Below, one piece after another: positions 50,290 to 63,600 of a stretch of 64,000 nucleotides of DNA. Each line of letters starts with the position of its first letter. Position 1 is the first letter of the stretch. The position numbers and the translations under genes were made by a program. The notes beneath the pieces were generated by a model. The model worked only from the letters and a program-made list of their open reading frames with translations. It had not been told where the DNA came from and ran no database searches. Origin of the DNA: Tenrec ecaudatus (taxonomy: Eukaryota; Chordata; Mammalia; Afrosoricida; Tenrecidae); assembly GCF_050624435.1 (NCBI RefSeq), contig NW_027459183.1, positions 37,357 through 101,356 of the forward strand, in the 5' to 3' direction.

Positions 50290-53200
50290 CGGGCATTTGG
50301 ACTATTAGGGCCCCTAGCGGACATTTGGAGTGGGCCCTTGGAATATGTAGGTTAACTAGCGGGCACTTGGAAGATCTAGGTTAACTAGCGGGCACTTGAA
50401 CTATCAAAGTGAACAAGTGAGCCCTTGGACCATGTTGGTTAACTAGCGGGCCCTTGGACTATCTGGGTTACCTAGCGGGCACTTGGGCTATATAGGTTAC
50501 CTAGCGGGCACTTGGACAATGTAGGTTACCTAGTGGGCACTTGGATTATCTAGGTTAACGAACGGTCACTTGGAATATGCAGGTAACCTAGCGGGCACTT
50601 GGACTCTCTAGGTTACCTAGCGGACACTTGGACTTCTAGGTTAACGAACGGGCTCTTGGACTATGTAGGTTGCCTAGCGGGCACTTAGACTATCTAGGTT
50701 AGGTAACGGGTACTTTGACTATCTAGGTTACATAGCGTGCCCTTGGACTATGTAGGTTCCTTAGCGGGCACTTGGACTATCTAGGTTGCCTAGCGGGCAC
50801 TTGGACGATATAGGTTAAGTAGCGTGCCCTTGGAATATCTAGGTTATGTAACGGGCACTTGGTATATAGGTTAACTAGTGGGCACTTGGACTATGTAGGT
50901 TAACTAAAGGACACTTGGACTATCTAGGTTAACTAGTGGGCCCTTGGACTATGTAGGTTAACTAGCGGGCACTTGGACGATCTAGGTTAACTAGCGGGCA
51001 CTTGAACTATCAAAGTGAACAAGTGAGCCCTTGGATTATGTTGGTTAACTAGCGGGTCCTTGGACTATCTGGGTTACCTAGCGGGCAATTGGGCAATATA
51101 GGTTACCTAGCGGGCCCTTGGACTATGTAGGTTTCCTAGCAGGCACTTGGAATATCTAGGTTAACGAACGGGCACTTGGAATATGAAGGTAACCTAGCGG
51201 GCACTTGGACTGTCTAGGTTACCTAGCGGGCACTTGGACTTCTAGGTTAACGAACGGGCTCTTGGACTATGTAGGTTGCCTTGCGGGCACTTGGACTATC
51301 TAGGTTAGGTAACGGGCACTTGGACTATCTAGGTTACCTAACGGGCACTTTGGCTATCTAGGTTACATAGTGTGCACTTGGACTATGTAGGTTAACTAGC
51401 GAGTACTTGGACTCTAGGTTACCTAGCGGGCACTTGAACTATCTAGGTTACCTAGCGGGCCCTTGGACTATGTAGGTTTCCTAGCAGGCACTTGGACTAT
51501 CTAGGTTAACAAACGGGCACTTGGACTATGTAGGTAACCTTGCGGGCACTTGGACAGTCTAGGTTACCTAGCGGGCACTTGGACTATCTAGGTTAACTAA
51601 CAGGCACTTGGACGATGTAGGTTACCTAGCGGGCACTTGGACTATGTAGGATCCCTATCGGACATTTGGAATACTTAGGTTACCTAGCGGGCACTTGGAC
51701 TATGTAGGTTAACCAGCGGGCACTTGGACTGTCTAGGTCAACTAGTGGGCCCTTGTACTATGTAGGTTAACTAGCGAGCACTTGGACTATCTAGGTTAAC
51801 TAGCGGACCTTGGACTATGTAGGTTTACTAGCGGGCACTTGGACGATCTAGGTTAACTAGCGGGCACTTGGAATATGTAGGTTAACTAGCGGGCACTTGG
51901 ACGATCTAGGTTAACTAGCGGGCACTTGGAATATGTAGGTTAACTAGCGGACACTTGCACTATGTACGTTACCTAGCAGGCACTTGGACTATCTAGGTTC
52001 CCTAGTGGGCACTTGGACTATGTATGTTCCCTACGGACACTTGAACTATGTAAGTTAACTACCGGGCAATTTGACTATGTAGGTTAACTAGCGGGCCCTT
52101 GGACTATCTAGGTTACCTAGCGGGCCCGTGGACTATGTAGGTTAACTACAGGACACTTGCACTATCTAGGTTACCGAACGGGCATTTGGAATATGTAGGT
52201 AAACTAGCGGGCACTTGGAGAGTCTAGGTTACCTAGCGGGCACTTGGACTTCTAGGTTAACGAAAGGGCACTTGGACTATGTATGTTGCATAGCGGGCAA
52301 TTGGACTATCTAGAATAGGTAAAGGGCACTTGGACTATCTAGGTTTCTTAGCGGGCATTTGGAAGATCTAGGTAAACTAGAGGACACTTGGACTATCGAG
52401 GTTAACTAGCGTGCACTTGGACTATCTAGGTTTCTTAGCGGGTACTTGGACTATGTAGGTTAACTAGCCGGCCCTTGGACTATGTAGATTAACTAGTGGC
52501 ACTTGGACTATCAACGATAAGTAGTGGGCCCTTGGACTATCTAGATGAACTACCGGGCACTTGGACTATGTAGGCTAACTAGGGGTCCCTTGGACGATCT
52601 AGGTTGCCTAGCGGGTACATGAACTATCTAGGTTAACAAGCGGGCACTTGCAGTATCTAGGTTACCTAGCGGGAACTTGGATTATGTAGGTTAACTAGCG
52701 GGCACTTGGACTATCTAGGTTAACTAGCGTGCACTTGGACTATGTAGGTTCCTTAGCGGGCACTTGGACTATCTAGGTTGCCTAGCAGGCACTTGGACGA
52801 TATAGGTTAACTATCGTGCCCTTGGAATATCTAGGTTACGTAACGGGCACTTGGTATATAGGTTAACTAGTGGGCACTTGGACTATGTAGGTTAACTAAA
52901 GGACACTTGGACTATCTAGGTTAACTAGTGGGCCCTTGGACTATGTAGGTTAAGTAGCGGGCACTTGGACAATCTAGGTTAACTAGTGGGCACTTGGACT
53001 ATGTAGGTTAACTAAAGGACACTTGGACTATCTAGGTTAACTAGTGGGCACTTGGACTATGTTGGTTAACTAGCGGGCCCTTGGACTATCTGGGTTACCT
53101 AGCGGGCACTTGGGCTATATAGGTTACCTAGCGGGCACTTGGACTATGTAGGTTACCTAGCGGGCACTTGGACTATCTAGGTTAGGTAACGGGCACTTGG
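50290..53200 (+). repeat. Returning family I block
   Basis: Starts with the same ATTAGGG monomer and 13-base truncated monomer (50318-50330) as positions 1 and 12837, and continues with CAAAGTGAACAAGTGAG (near 50409 and 51014), GATCCCTAT at 51649 and TATGTTGCATAG near 52282. The last part, 52.0-52.95 kb, parallels 16.1-17.1 and 13.5-14.4 kb. It is separated from the other family I blocks by about 28 kb of family II. Confidence 0.8.
50318..50330 (+). repeat. Truncated 13-bp monomer, junction copy 6
   Basis: Reads GGACATTTGGAG, then TGGGCCC from 50331. It has the same breakpoint as the five copies in the first 13 kb, but lies 37 kb away and carries its own substitution. Confidence 0.9.
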
Positions 53201-53280
53201 ACTATCTAGGTTACCTAACGGGCACTTTGACAATCTAGGTTAACTAGCGGGCACTTGGACTATGTAGGTTAACTAGCGAG
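53201..53280 (+). repeat. Bridge between family I block and the terminal HOR
   Basis: Roughly three monomers including GGGCACTTTGAC, leading to the GAGTACTTGGACTCTAGG monomer (27 bases) that opens the next repeat. The boundary is approximate. Confidence 0.5.
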
Positions 53281-56200
53281 TACTTGGACTCTAGGTTACC
53301 TAGCAGGCACTTGAACTATCTAGGTTACCTAGCGGGCCCTTGGACTATGTAGGTTTCCTAGCAGGCACTTGGACTATCTAGGTTAACGAACGGGCACGTG
53401 GATATGTAGGTAACCTAGCGGGCACTTGGACAGTCTAGGTTACCTAGCGGGCACTTGGAATATCTAGGTTAACTAACAGGCACTTGGACGATGTAGGTTA
53501 CCTAGCAGGCACTAGGACTATGTAGGATCCCTATGGGACATTTGGACTACTTAGTTTACCTAGCGGGCACTTGAACTATGTAGGTTAACTAGCGGGCACT
53601 TGGACTATCTACGTCAACTAGTGGGCCCTTGTACTACGTAGGTTAACTAGCGAGCACTTGGAATATCTATGTTAACTAGCGGACCTTGGACTATGTAGGT
53701 TAACTAGCGGGCCCTTGGACTATGTAGTTTTACTAGCGGGCACTTGGACGATCTAGGTTAACTAGAGGTCTTTTGGACTATCTAGGTTAACTAGCGGGCA
53801 CTTGGATGATCATTGTTAACTAGTGGGCACTTGGACTATCTAGCATAGCTAACGGACACATAGACTAAGTACGTCCCCTAGTGGGCACTTGGACTATCTA
53901 GGTTAACTAACGGGCACTAGGACTATCTAGGTTAACTAGCGGGCACCTGGACTATCTAGGTTACCTAGCTGGCAATTGGACTATGAAGGTTCCCTAGCGG
54001 GCACTTGGACTATGTAGGTCAACTAGCGGGCACTTGGACTATCTAGGTTAGCTAACTGGCACGTGGACTATGTAGGTTAACTAGCGGACACTTGCACGAT
54101 CCAGGTTAACTAGCGGGCTCTTGCACTATGTAGGTTAACTAGCGGGCCCATTGACTATGTAGGTTAACTAGCGGGCACTTGGACGATCTAGGTTAACTAG
54201 CGGGCACTTGGACGATATAGGTTAACTAGCGGGCACTTGGTTTATCTAGGTTAGCTAGCGGGCTCTTGCACTATGTAGGTTAACTAGCGGGCACTTGGAC
54301 TATGTAGGTTAGCAGGCGGACACTTGGACTATCTAGGTTACGTAGCGGGCACTTGGACTATGTACGTTAACTAGCGGGCACTTGGACTATGTACGTTTCC
54401 TAGCGGGTACTTGGACTATCTATGTTAACTAGCCGGCACTTGGACTATGTAGGTTCCCTATGGGGCACGTGGTCTAGGTAGGTTCCCTAGCGGACACTTG
54501 GTCTATCTAGGTTAACTAGCGGGCACTTGGACTATCTAGGTTAACTAGTGAGCACTTGGACAATCTAGGATAACTAGCGGGCACTTGGACAATGTAGGTA
54601 ACCTAGTGGTCACTTGACCTGTCTAGGTTACCTAGCGGGCACTTGGATTATGTAGGTTGACTAGCGGGCACTTGGACTATCTAAGTTAACTAGCAGGACC
54701 TTGGACGATGTAGGTTAACTAGCGGGCCCTTGGACGATCTAGGTTAACTAGCGGGTATTTGGACTATGTAGGCTAACTAACGGGCCCTTGGACTATGTAG
54801 ATTAACTAGCGGCACTTGGACTATCTACGTTAACTAGCGGGCCCTTGGACTATGTAGATTCCCTAGCGGGCACTTGGACTATGTAGATTAACTAGCAGCA
54901 CTTGGACTATCTACATTAAACAGCGGGCCTTTGGACTATGTAGATTCCCTAGCGGGCACTTGGACTACGTAGGTTCCCTAGCTTGCACTTGGACTACGTA
55001 GGTTCCCTAGCGGGCACTTGGACTATGAATGTTCCCTACGGACACTTGAATTATGTAAGTTAACTACCGGGCACTTGGACTATGTATGTTAACTAGCGGG
55101 CCCTTGGACTACTTAGGTTAATTAGCGGACACTTGCACTATGTAGGTTACCTAGCGGGCACTTGGACTATCTAGGTTACCTAATGGGCACTTGGACTATG
55201 TAGGTTGCCTAGCGGGCACTTGGATTATATAGGTTCCCTATCGGGCACTTGGACTATGTAGGTTAACTAGTGGGCATTTGGACTATGTAGGTTACCTAGC
55301 GAGCACTTGTACTATGTAGGTTGCCCATCGGGCACTTGGAGAATGTAGGTTAACTAGGGGACACTAGGACAATATAGGTTACCTAGCGGACCCTTGGACT
55401 ATCTAGGTTACTTAGGGGGAACCTGGATTATGTAGGTTAAATAGTGGGCACTTGGACTATCTACGTTACCTAGCGGGCACTTGGACTATGTACGTTCCCT
55501 AGCGGGCACTTGGACTATCTACGTTACCTAGCAGGCACTTGGACTATGTACGTTCCCTAGCGGGCACTTGGACTATCTACGTTACCTAGCGGGCACTTGG
55601 ACTATGTACATTACCTAGCGGGCACTTGGAATATGTACGTTTCCTAGCGGGTACTTGGACTAGATAGGTTACCTAGCGGGTACTTGGTCTATCTAGGTTA
55701 ACTAGCGGGCACTTGGACTATCTAGGTTAACTAGCGAGCACCTGACTATCTAGGTTAACTAGCGGGCATTTGGACTATTAGGGCCCCTAGCGGGCATTTG
55801 GACTATATTGGTTACCTAGCGGGCACTTGGACTATGTAGGTTAACGAACGGGCACTTGGAATATGCAGGTAACCTAGCGGGCACTTGGACTGTCTAGGTT
55901 CCCTATCGGGCACTAGGACTATGTAGGTTAACTAGCGGGCATTTGGACTATGTAGGTTTACTAGCGGACACATGGACGATATAGGTTAACTAGAGGGCAC
56001 TTGGACTATCTAGGTTAACTAGCGGGCAGTTGGATGATCATTGTTAACTAGCGGGCACTTGGACTATCTAGGTTAGCCAACGGGCACATGGACTAAGTAC
56101 GTACCCTAGTGGGCACTTGGACTATGTAGGTCAACTAGCGGGCCCTTGGACTATCTAGGTTAGCTAACTGGCACGTGGACTATGTAGGTTAACTAGCGGA

Positions 56201-56635
56201 CACTTGCATGATCTAGGTTAACTAGCGGGCTCTTGCGCTATGTAGGTTAACTAGCGGGCCCATTGACTATGTAGGTTAACTAGAGGGCACTTGGACGATC
56301 TAGGTTATCTAGCGGGCACTTGGACGATATAGGTTAACTAGCGGGCACTTGGACGATCTAGGTTACCTAGGGGGAACTTTGACTATGTAGGTTAACTAGT
56401 GGGCACTTGGACTATCTAGGTTACCTAGCAGGCACTTGGACTATGTAGGTTAGCTACCGGGCACTTGTACTATCTAGGTTACGTAGCGGGCACTTGGACT
56501 ATGTACGTTCCCTAGCAGGCACTTGGACTATGTACGTTAACTAGCGGGCACTTGGACTATGTACATTTCCTAGCGGTTACTTGGATTATCTATGTTAACT
56601 AGCGGGCACTTGGACTATGTAGGTTAACTAGCGAG
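53281..56635 (+). repeat. 3.36-kb hybrid HOR, copy 1
   Basis: Starts at the TACTTGGACTCTAGG monomer (53281; next at 56636, 3,355 bases). It holds family I order first (GATCCCTAT at 53526) and family II after about 54.2 kb (CAGCACTTGG near 54896, ATGAATGTTCCC near 55025, CACCTGACTATC near 55739). It lacks one monomer present in copy 2 near 57735, so markers downstream of it are 3,384 bases apart (55766 to 59150). Confidence 0.85.
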
Positions 56636-59600
56636 TACTTGGACTCTAGGTTACCTAGCGGGCACTTGAACTATCTAGGTTACCTAGCGGGCCCTTGGAC
56701 TATGTAGGTTTCCTAGCAGGCACTTGGACTATCTAGGTTAACGAACGGGCACGTGGATATGTAGGTAACCTAGCGGGCACGTGGACAGTCTAGGTTACCT
56801 AGCGGGCACTTGGACTATCTAGGTTAACTAACAGGCACTTGGACAATGTAGGTTACCTAGCGGGCACTAGGACTATGTAGGATCCCTATGGGACATTTGG
56901 ACTACTTAGGTTACCTAGCGGGCCCTTGAACTATGTAGGTTAACTAGCGGGCACTTGGACTATCTACGTCAACTAGTGGGCCCTTGTACTATGTAGGTTA
57001 ACTAGCGAGCACTTGGACTATCTATGTTAACTAGCGGACCTTGGACTATGTAGGTTAACTAGCGGGCCCTTGGACTATGTAGGTTTACTAGCGGGTACTT
57101 GGACGATCTAGGTTAACTAGAGGTCTTTTGGACTATCTAGGTTAACTAGCGGGCACTTGGATGATCATTGTTAATTAGTGGGCACTTGGACTATCTAGCA
57201 TAGCTAACGGACACATGGACTAAGTACGTCCCCTAGTGGGCACTTGGACTATCTAGGTTAACTAACGGGCACTAGGACTATCTAGGTTAACTAGCGGGCA
57301 CTTGGACTATCTAGGTTACCTAGCTGGCAATTGGACTATGAAGGTTCCCTAGCGGGCACTTGGACTATGTAGGTCAACTAGCGGGCACTTGGACTATCTA
57401 GGTTAGCTAACTGGCACGTGGACTATGTAGGTTAACTAGCGGACACTTTCACGATCCAGGTTAACTAGCGGGCTCTTGCACTATGTAGGTTAACTAGCGG
57501 GCCCATTGACTATGTAGGTTAACTAGCGGGCACTTGGACGATCTAGGTTAACTAGCGGGCACTTGGACGATATAGGTTAACTAGCGGGCACTTGGATTAT
57601 CTAGGTTAGCTAGCGGGCTCTTGCACTATGTAGGTTAACTAGCGGGCACTTGGACTATGTAGGTTAGCAGGCGGGCACTTGGACTATCTAGGTTATGTAA
57701 CGGGCACTTGGACTATGTACGTTCCCTAGCAGGCACTTGGATTATCTACCTTACCTAGCGGGCACTTGGACTATGTACGTTTCCTAGCGGGTACTTGGAC
57801 TATCTATGTTAACTAGCCGGCACTTGGACTATGTAGGTTCCCTATGGGGCACGTGGTCTAGGTAGGTTCCCTAGCGGACACTTGTTCTATCTAGGTTAAC
57901 TAGCGGGCACTTGGACTATCTAGGTTAACTAGTGAGCACTTGGACTATCTAGGATAACTAGCGGGCACTTGGACAATGTAGGTAACCTAGTGGTCACTTG
58001 ACCTGTCTAGGTTACCTAGCGGGCACTTGGATTATGTAGGTTGACTAGCGGGCACTTGGACTATCTAAGTTAACTAGCAGGACCTTGGACGATGTAGGTT
58101 AACTAGCGGGCCCTTGGACGATCTAGGTTAACTAGCGGGTATTTGGACTATGTAGGCTAACTAACGGGCCCTTGGACTATGTAGATTAACTAGCGGCACT
58201 TGGACTATCTACGTTAACTAGCGGGCCCTTGGACTATGTAGATTCCCTAGCGGGCACTTGGACTATGTAGATTAACTAGCAGCACTTGGACTATCTACAT
58301 TAAACAGCGGGCCTTTGGACTATGTAGATTCCCTAGCGGGCACTTGGACTACGTAGGTTCCCTAGCTTGCACTTGGACTATGTAGGTTCCCTAGCGGGCA
58401 CTTGGACTATGAATGTTCCCTACGGACACTTGAATTATGTAAGTTAACTACCGGGCACTTGGACTATGTATGTTAACTAGCGGGCCCTTGGACTACTTAG
58501 GTTAACTAGCGGACACTTGCACTATGTAGGTTACCTAGCGGGCACTTGGACTATCTAGGTTACCTAATGGGCACTTGGACTATGTAGGTTGCCTAGCGGG
58601 CACTTGGATTATATAGGTTCCCTATCGGGCACTTGGACTATGTAGGTTAACTAGTGGGCATTTGGACTATGTAGGTTACCTAGCGAGCACTTGTACTATG
58701 TAGGTTGCCCATCGGGCACTTGGAGAATGTAGGTTAACTAGGGGACACTAGGACAATGCAGGTTACCTAGCGTACCCTTGGACTATCTAGGTTACTTAGG
58801 GGGAACCTGGATTATGTAGGTTAACTAGTGGGCACTTGGACTATCTACGTTACCTAGCGGGCACTTGGACTATGTACGTTACCTAGCGGGCACTTGGACT
58901 ATCTACGTTACCTAGCAGGCACTTGGACTATGTACGTTCCCTAGCGGGCACTTGGAATATCTACGTTACCTAGCGGGCACTTGGACTATGTACATTACCT
59001 AGCGGGCACTTGGAATATATACGTTTCCTAGCGGGTACTTGGACTAGATAGGTTACCTAGCGGGTACTTGGTCTATCTAGGTTAACTAGCGGGCACTTGG
59101 ACTATCTAGGTTAACTAGCGAGCACCTGACTATCTAGGTTAACTAGCGGGCATTTGGACTATTAGGGCCCCTAGCGGGCATTTGGACTATATTGGTTACC
59201 TAGCGGGCACTTGGACTATGTAGGTTAACGAACGGGCACTTGGAATATGCAGGTAACCTAGCGGGCACTTGGACTGTCTAGGTTCCCTATCGGGCACTAG
59301 GACTATGTAGGTTAACTAGCGGGCATTTGGACTATGTAGGTTTACTAGCGGACACATGGACGATATAGGTTAACTAGAGGGCACTTGGACTATCTAGGTT
59401 AACTAGCGGGCACTTGGATGATCATTGTTAACTAGCGGGCACTTGGACTATCTTGGTTAGCTAACGGGCACATGGACTAAGTACGTACCCTAGTGGGCAC
59501 TTGGACTATGTAGGTCAACTAGCGGGCCCTTGGACTATCTAGGTTAGCTAACTGGCACGTGGACTATGTAGGTTAACTAGCGGACACTTGCATGATCTAG

Positions 59601-60653
59601 GTTAACTAGCGGGCTCTTGCGCTATGTAGGTTAACTAGCGGGCCCATTGACTATGTAGGTTAACTAGAGGGCACTTGGACGATCTAGGTTATCTAGCGGG
59701 CACTTGGACGATATAGGTTAACTAGCGGGCACTTGGACGATCTAGGTTACCTAGGGGGAACTTTGACTATGTAGGTTAACTAGTGGGCACTTGGACTATC
59801 TAGGTTACCTAGCAGGCACTTGGACTATGTAGGTTAGCTAGCGGGCACTTGGACTATCTAGGTTACGTAGCGGGCACTTGGACTATGTACGTTCCCTAGC
59901 AGGCACTTGGACTATGTACGTTAACTAGCGGGCACTTGGACTATGTACATTTCCTAGCGGGTACTTGGATTATCTATGTTAACTAGCGGGCACTTGGACT
60001 ATGTAGGTTCCCTATGGGGCACGTGAACTAGGTAGATTCCCTAGCGGGTACTTGGTCTATCTAGTTTAACTAGCGGGCACTTGGACTATCTAGGTTAACT
60101 AGTGAGCACTTGGACTATCTAGGATAACTAGCGGGCAATGGGACTATGTAGGTTAACTACCGGGCACTTGGACTATCTAGGTTAACTAGCGGGTATTTGG
60201 ACTATGTAGGTTAAGTAACGGGCCCTTGGACTATGTAGATTAACTAGCGGCACTTGGACTATCTACATTAACTAGCGGGCCCTTGGACTATGTAGATTCC
60301 CAAGCGGGCACTTGGACTATGTAGATTAACTAGCAGCACTTGGACTATCTACATTAAACAGCGGGCCCTTGGACTATGTTGATTCCCTAGTGGGCACTTG
60401 GACTACGTAGGTTCCCTAGCTTGCACTTGGACTATGTACTTTCCCTAGCGGGCATTTGGATTATTTAGGTTACCTAGCGGGCCCTTGACTATGTAGGTTA
60501 CCAGCGGGCACTTGGACTATCTAGGTTAACGAACGTGCACTTGGACTATGTAGGTAACCTAGCCGGCACATGGACTGTCTAGGTTACCTAGCGGGCACTT
60601 GGACTATCTAGGTTAATGAACGGGCACTTGGACTATGTAGGTTAACTATCGAG
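56636..60653 (+). repeat. 4.02-kb hybrid HOR, copy 2
   Basis: Equivalent starts lie at 56636 and 60654, 4,018 bases. The first ~3.36 kb matches copy 1. The remainder (about 60.0-60.65 kb) is extra sequence that copy 1 does not have before its next repeat. Copy 3 follows the same order as far as the window goes. Confidence 0.85.
60005..60650 (+). repeat. Extra ~650-bp segment in hybrid HOR copy 2
   Basis: After CTATGTAGGTTCCCTATGGGG at this point, copy 2 continues with family II monomers (CGTGAACTAGG, GGCAATGGGAC, CTACATTAAACAGC) and then a few unusual ones (GGATTATTTAGG near 60460, GGTTAATGAACGG near 60611). In copy 1 the sequence goes directly from TATCTATGTTAAC to GAGTACTTGG. The boundaries are approximate. 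Confidence 0.7.
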
Positions 60654-63600
60654 TACTTGCACTCTAGGTTACCTAGCGGGCCCTTGGACTATGTAGGTTT
60701 CCTAGCAGGCACTTGGACTATCTAGGTTAACGAACGGGCACGTGGATATGTAGGTAACCTAGCGGGCACGTGGACAGTCTAGGTTACCTAGCGGGCACTT
60801 GGACTATCTAGGTTAACTAACAGGCACTTGGACGATGTAGGTTACCTAGCGGGCACTAGGACTATGTAGGATCCCTATGGGACATTTAGACTACTTAGGT
60901 TACCTAGCGGGCACTTGAACTATGTAGGTTAACTAGCGGGCACTTGGACTATCTACGTCAACTAGTGGGCCCTTGTACTATGTAGGTTAACTAGCGAGCA
61001 CTTGGACTATCTATGTTAACTAGCGGACCTTGGACTATGTAGGTTAACTAGCGGGCCCTTGGACTATGTAGGTTTACTAGCGGGCACTTGGACGATCTAG
61101 GTTAACTAGAGGTCTTTTGGACTATCTAGGTTAACTAGCGGGCACTTGGATGATCATTGTTAACTAGTGGGCACTTGGACTATCTAGCATAGCTAACGGA
61201 CACATGGACTAAGTACGTCCCCTAGTGGGCACTTGGACTATCTAGGTTAACTAACGGGCACTAGGACTATCTAGGTTAACTAGCGGGCACTTGGACTATC
61301 TAGGTTACCTAGCTGGCAATTGGACTATAAAGGTTCCCTAGCGGGCACTTGGACTATGTAGGTCAACTAGCGGGCACTTGGACTATCTAGGTTAGCTAAC
61401 TGGCACGTGGACTATGTAGGTTAACTAGCGGACACTTGCACGATCCAGGTTAACTAGCGGGCTCTTGCACTATGTAGGTTAACTAGCGGGCCCATTGACT
61501 ATGTAGGTTAACTAGCGGGCACTTGGACGATCTAGGTTAACTAGCGGGCACTTGGACGATATAGGTTAACTAGCGGGCTCTTGGATTATCTAGGTTAGCT
61601 AGGGGGCTCTTGCACTATGTAGGTTAACTAGCGGGCACTTGGACTATGTAGGTTAGCAGGCGGGCACTTGGACTATCTAGGTTACGTAGCGGGCACTTGG
61701 ACTATGTACGTTCCCTAGCAGGCACTTGGACTATCTACCTTACGTAGCGGGCACTTGGACTATGTACGTTAACTAGCGGGCACTTGGACTATGTACGTTT
61801 CCTAGCGGGTACTTGGACTATCTATGTTAACTAGCCGGCACTTGGACTATGTAGGTTCCCTATGGGGCACGTGGTCTAGGTAGGTTCCCTAGCGGACACT
61901 TGGTCTATCTAGGTTAACTAGCGGGCACTTGGACTATCTAGGTTAACTAGTGAGCACTTGGACTATCTAGGATAACTAGCGGGCACTTGGACAATGTAGG
62001 TAACCTAGTGGTCACTTGACCTGTCTAGGTTACCTAGCGGGCACTTGGATTATGTAGGTTGACTAGCGGGCACTTGGACTATCTAAGTTAACTAGCAGGA
62101 CCTTGGACGATGTAGGTTAACTAGCGGGCCCTTGGACGATCTAGGTTAACTAGCGGGTATTTGGACTATGTAGGCTAACTAACGGGCCCTTGGACTATGT
62201 AGATTAACTAGCGGCACTTGGACTATCTACGTTAACTAGCGGGCCCTTGGACTATGTAGATTCCCTAGCGGGCACTTGGACTATGTAGATTAACTAGCAG
62301 CACTTGGACTATCTACATTAAACATCGGGCCTTTGGACTATGTAGATTCCCTAGCGGGCACTTGGACTACGTAGGTTCCCTAGCTTGCACTTGGACTATG
62401 TAGGTTCCCTAGCGGGCACTTGGACTATGAATGTTCCCTACGGACACTTGAACTATGTAAGTTAACTACCGGGCACTTGGACTATGTATGTTAACTAGCG
62501 GGCCCTTGGACTACTTAGGTTAACTAGCGGACACTTGCACTATGTAGGTTACCTAGCGGGCACTTGGACTATCTAGGTTACCTAATGGGCACTTGGACTA
62601 TGTAGGTTGCCTAGCGGGCACTTGGATTATATAGGTTCCCTATCGGGCACTTGGACTATGTAGGTTAACTAGTGGGCATTTGGACTATGTAGGTTACCTA
62701 GCGAGCACTTGTACTATGTAGGTTGCCCATCGGGCACTTGGAGAATGTAGGTTAACTAGGGGACACTAGGACAATGTAGGTTACCTAGCGGACCCTTGGA
62801 CTATCTAGGTTACTTAGGGGGAACCTGGATTATGTAGGTTAACTAGTGGGCACTTGGACTATCTACGTTACCTAGCGGGCACTTGGACTATGTACGTTCC
62901 CTAGCGGGCACTTGGACTATCTACGTTACCTAGCAGGCACTTGGACTATGTACGTTCCCTAGCGGGCACTTGGACTATCTACGTTACCTAGCGGGCACTT
63001 GGACTATGTACATTACCTAGCGGGCACTTGGAATATGTACGTTTCCTAGCGGGTACTTGGACTAGATAGGTTACCTAGCGGGTACTTGGTCTATCTAGGT
63101 TAACTAGCGGGCACTTGGACTATCTAGGTTAACTAGCGAGCACCTGACTATCTAGGTTAACTAGCGGGCATTTGGACTATTAGGGCCCCTAGCGGGCATT
63201 TGGACTATATTGGTTACCTAGCGGGCACTTGGACTATGTAGGTTAACGAACGGGCACTTGGAATATGCAGGTAACCTAGCGGGCACTTGGACTGTCTAGG
63301 TTCCCTATCGGGCACTAGGACTATGTAGGTTAACTAGCGGGCATTTGGACTATGTAGGTTTACTAGCAGACACTTGGACGATATAGGTTAACTAGAGGGC
63401 ACTTGGACTATCTAGGTTAACTAGCGGGCACTTGGATGATCATTGTTAACTAGCGGGCACTTGGACTATCTTGGTTAGCTAACGGGCACATGGACTAAGT
63501 ACGTACCCTAGTGGGCACTTGGACTATGTACGTCAACTAGCGGGCCCTTGGACTATCTAGGTTAGCTAACTGGCACGTGGACTATGTAGGTTAACTAGCG

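Noticed and set aside
60440..60650. Possible non-satellite insert, because several monomers here are unusual (GGATTATTTAGG, GGTTAATGAACGG)
   Set aside because: The monomers remain alignable to the 29-base unit throughout; they are simply rare or single-copy variants within this window.
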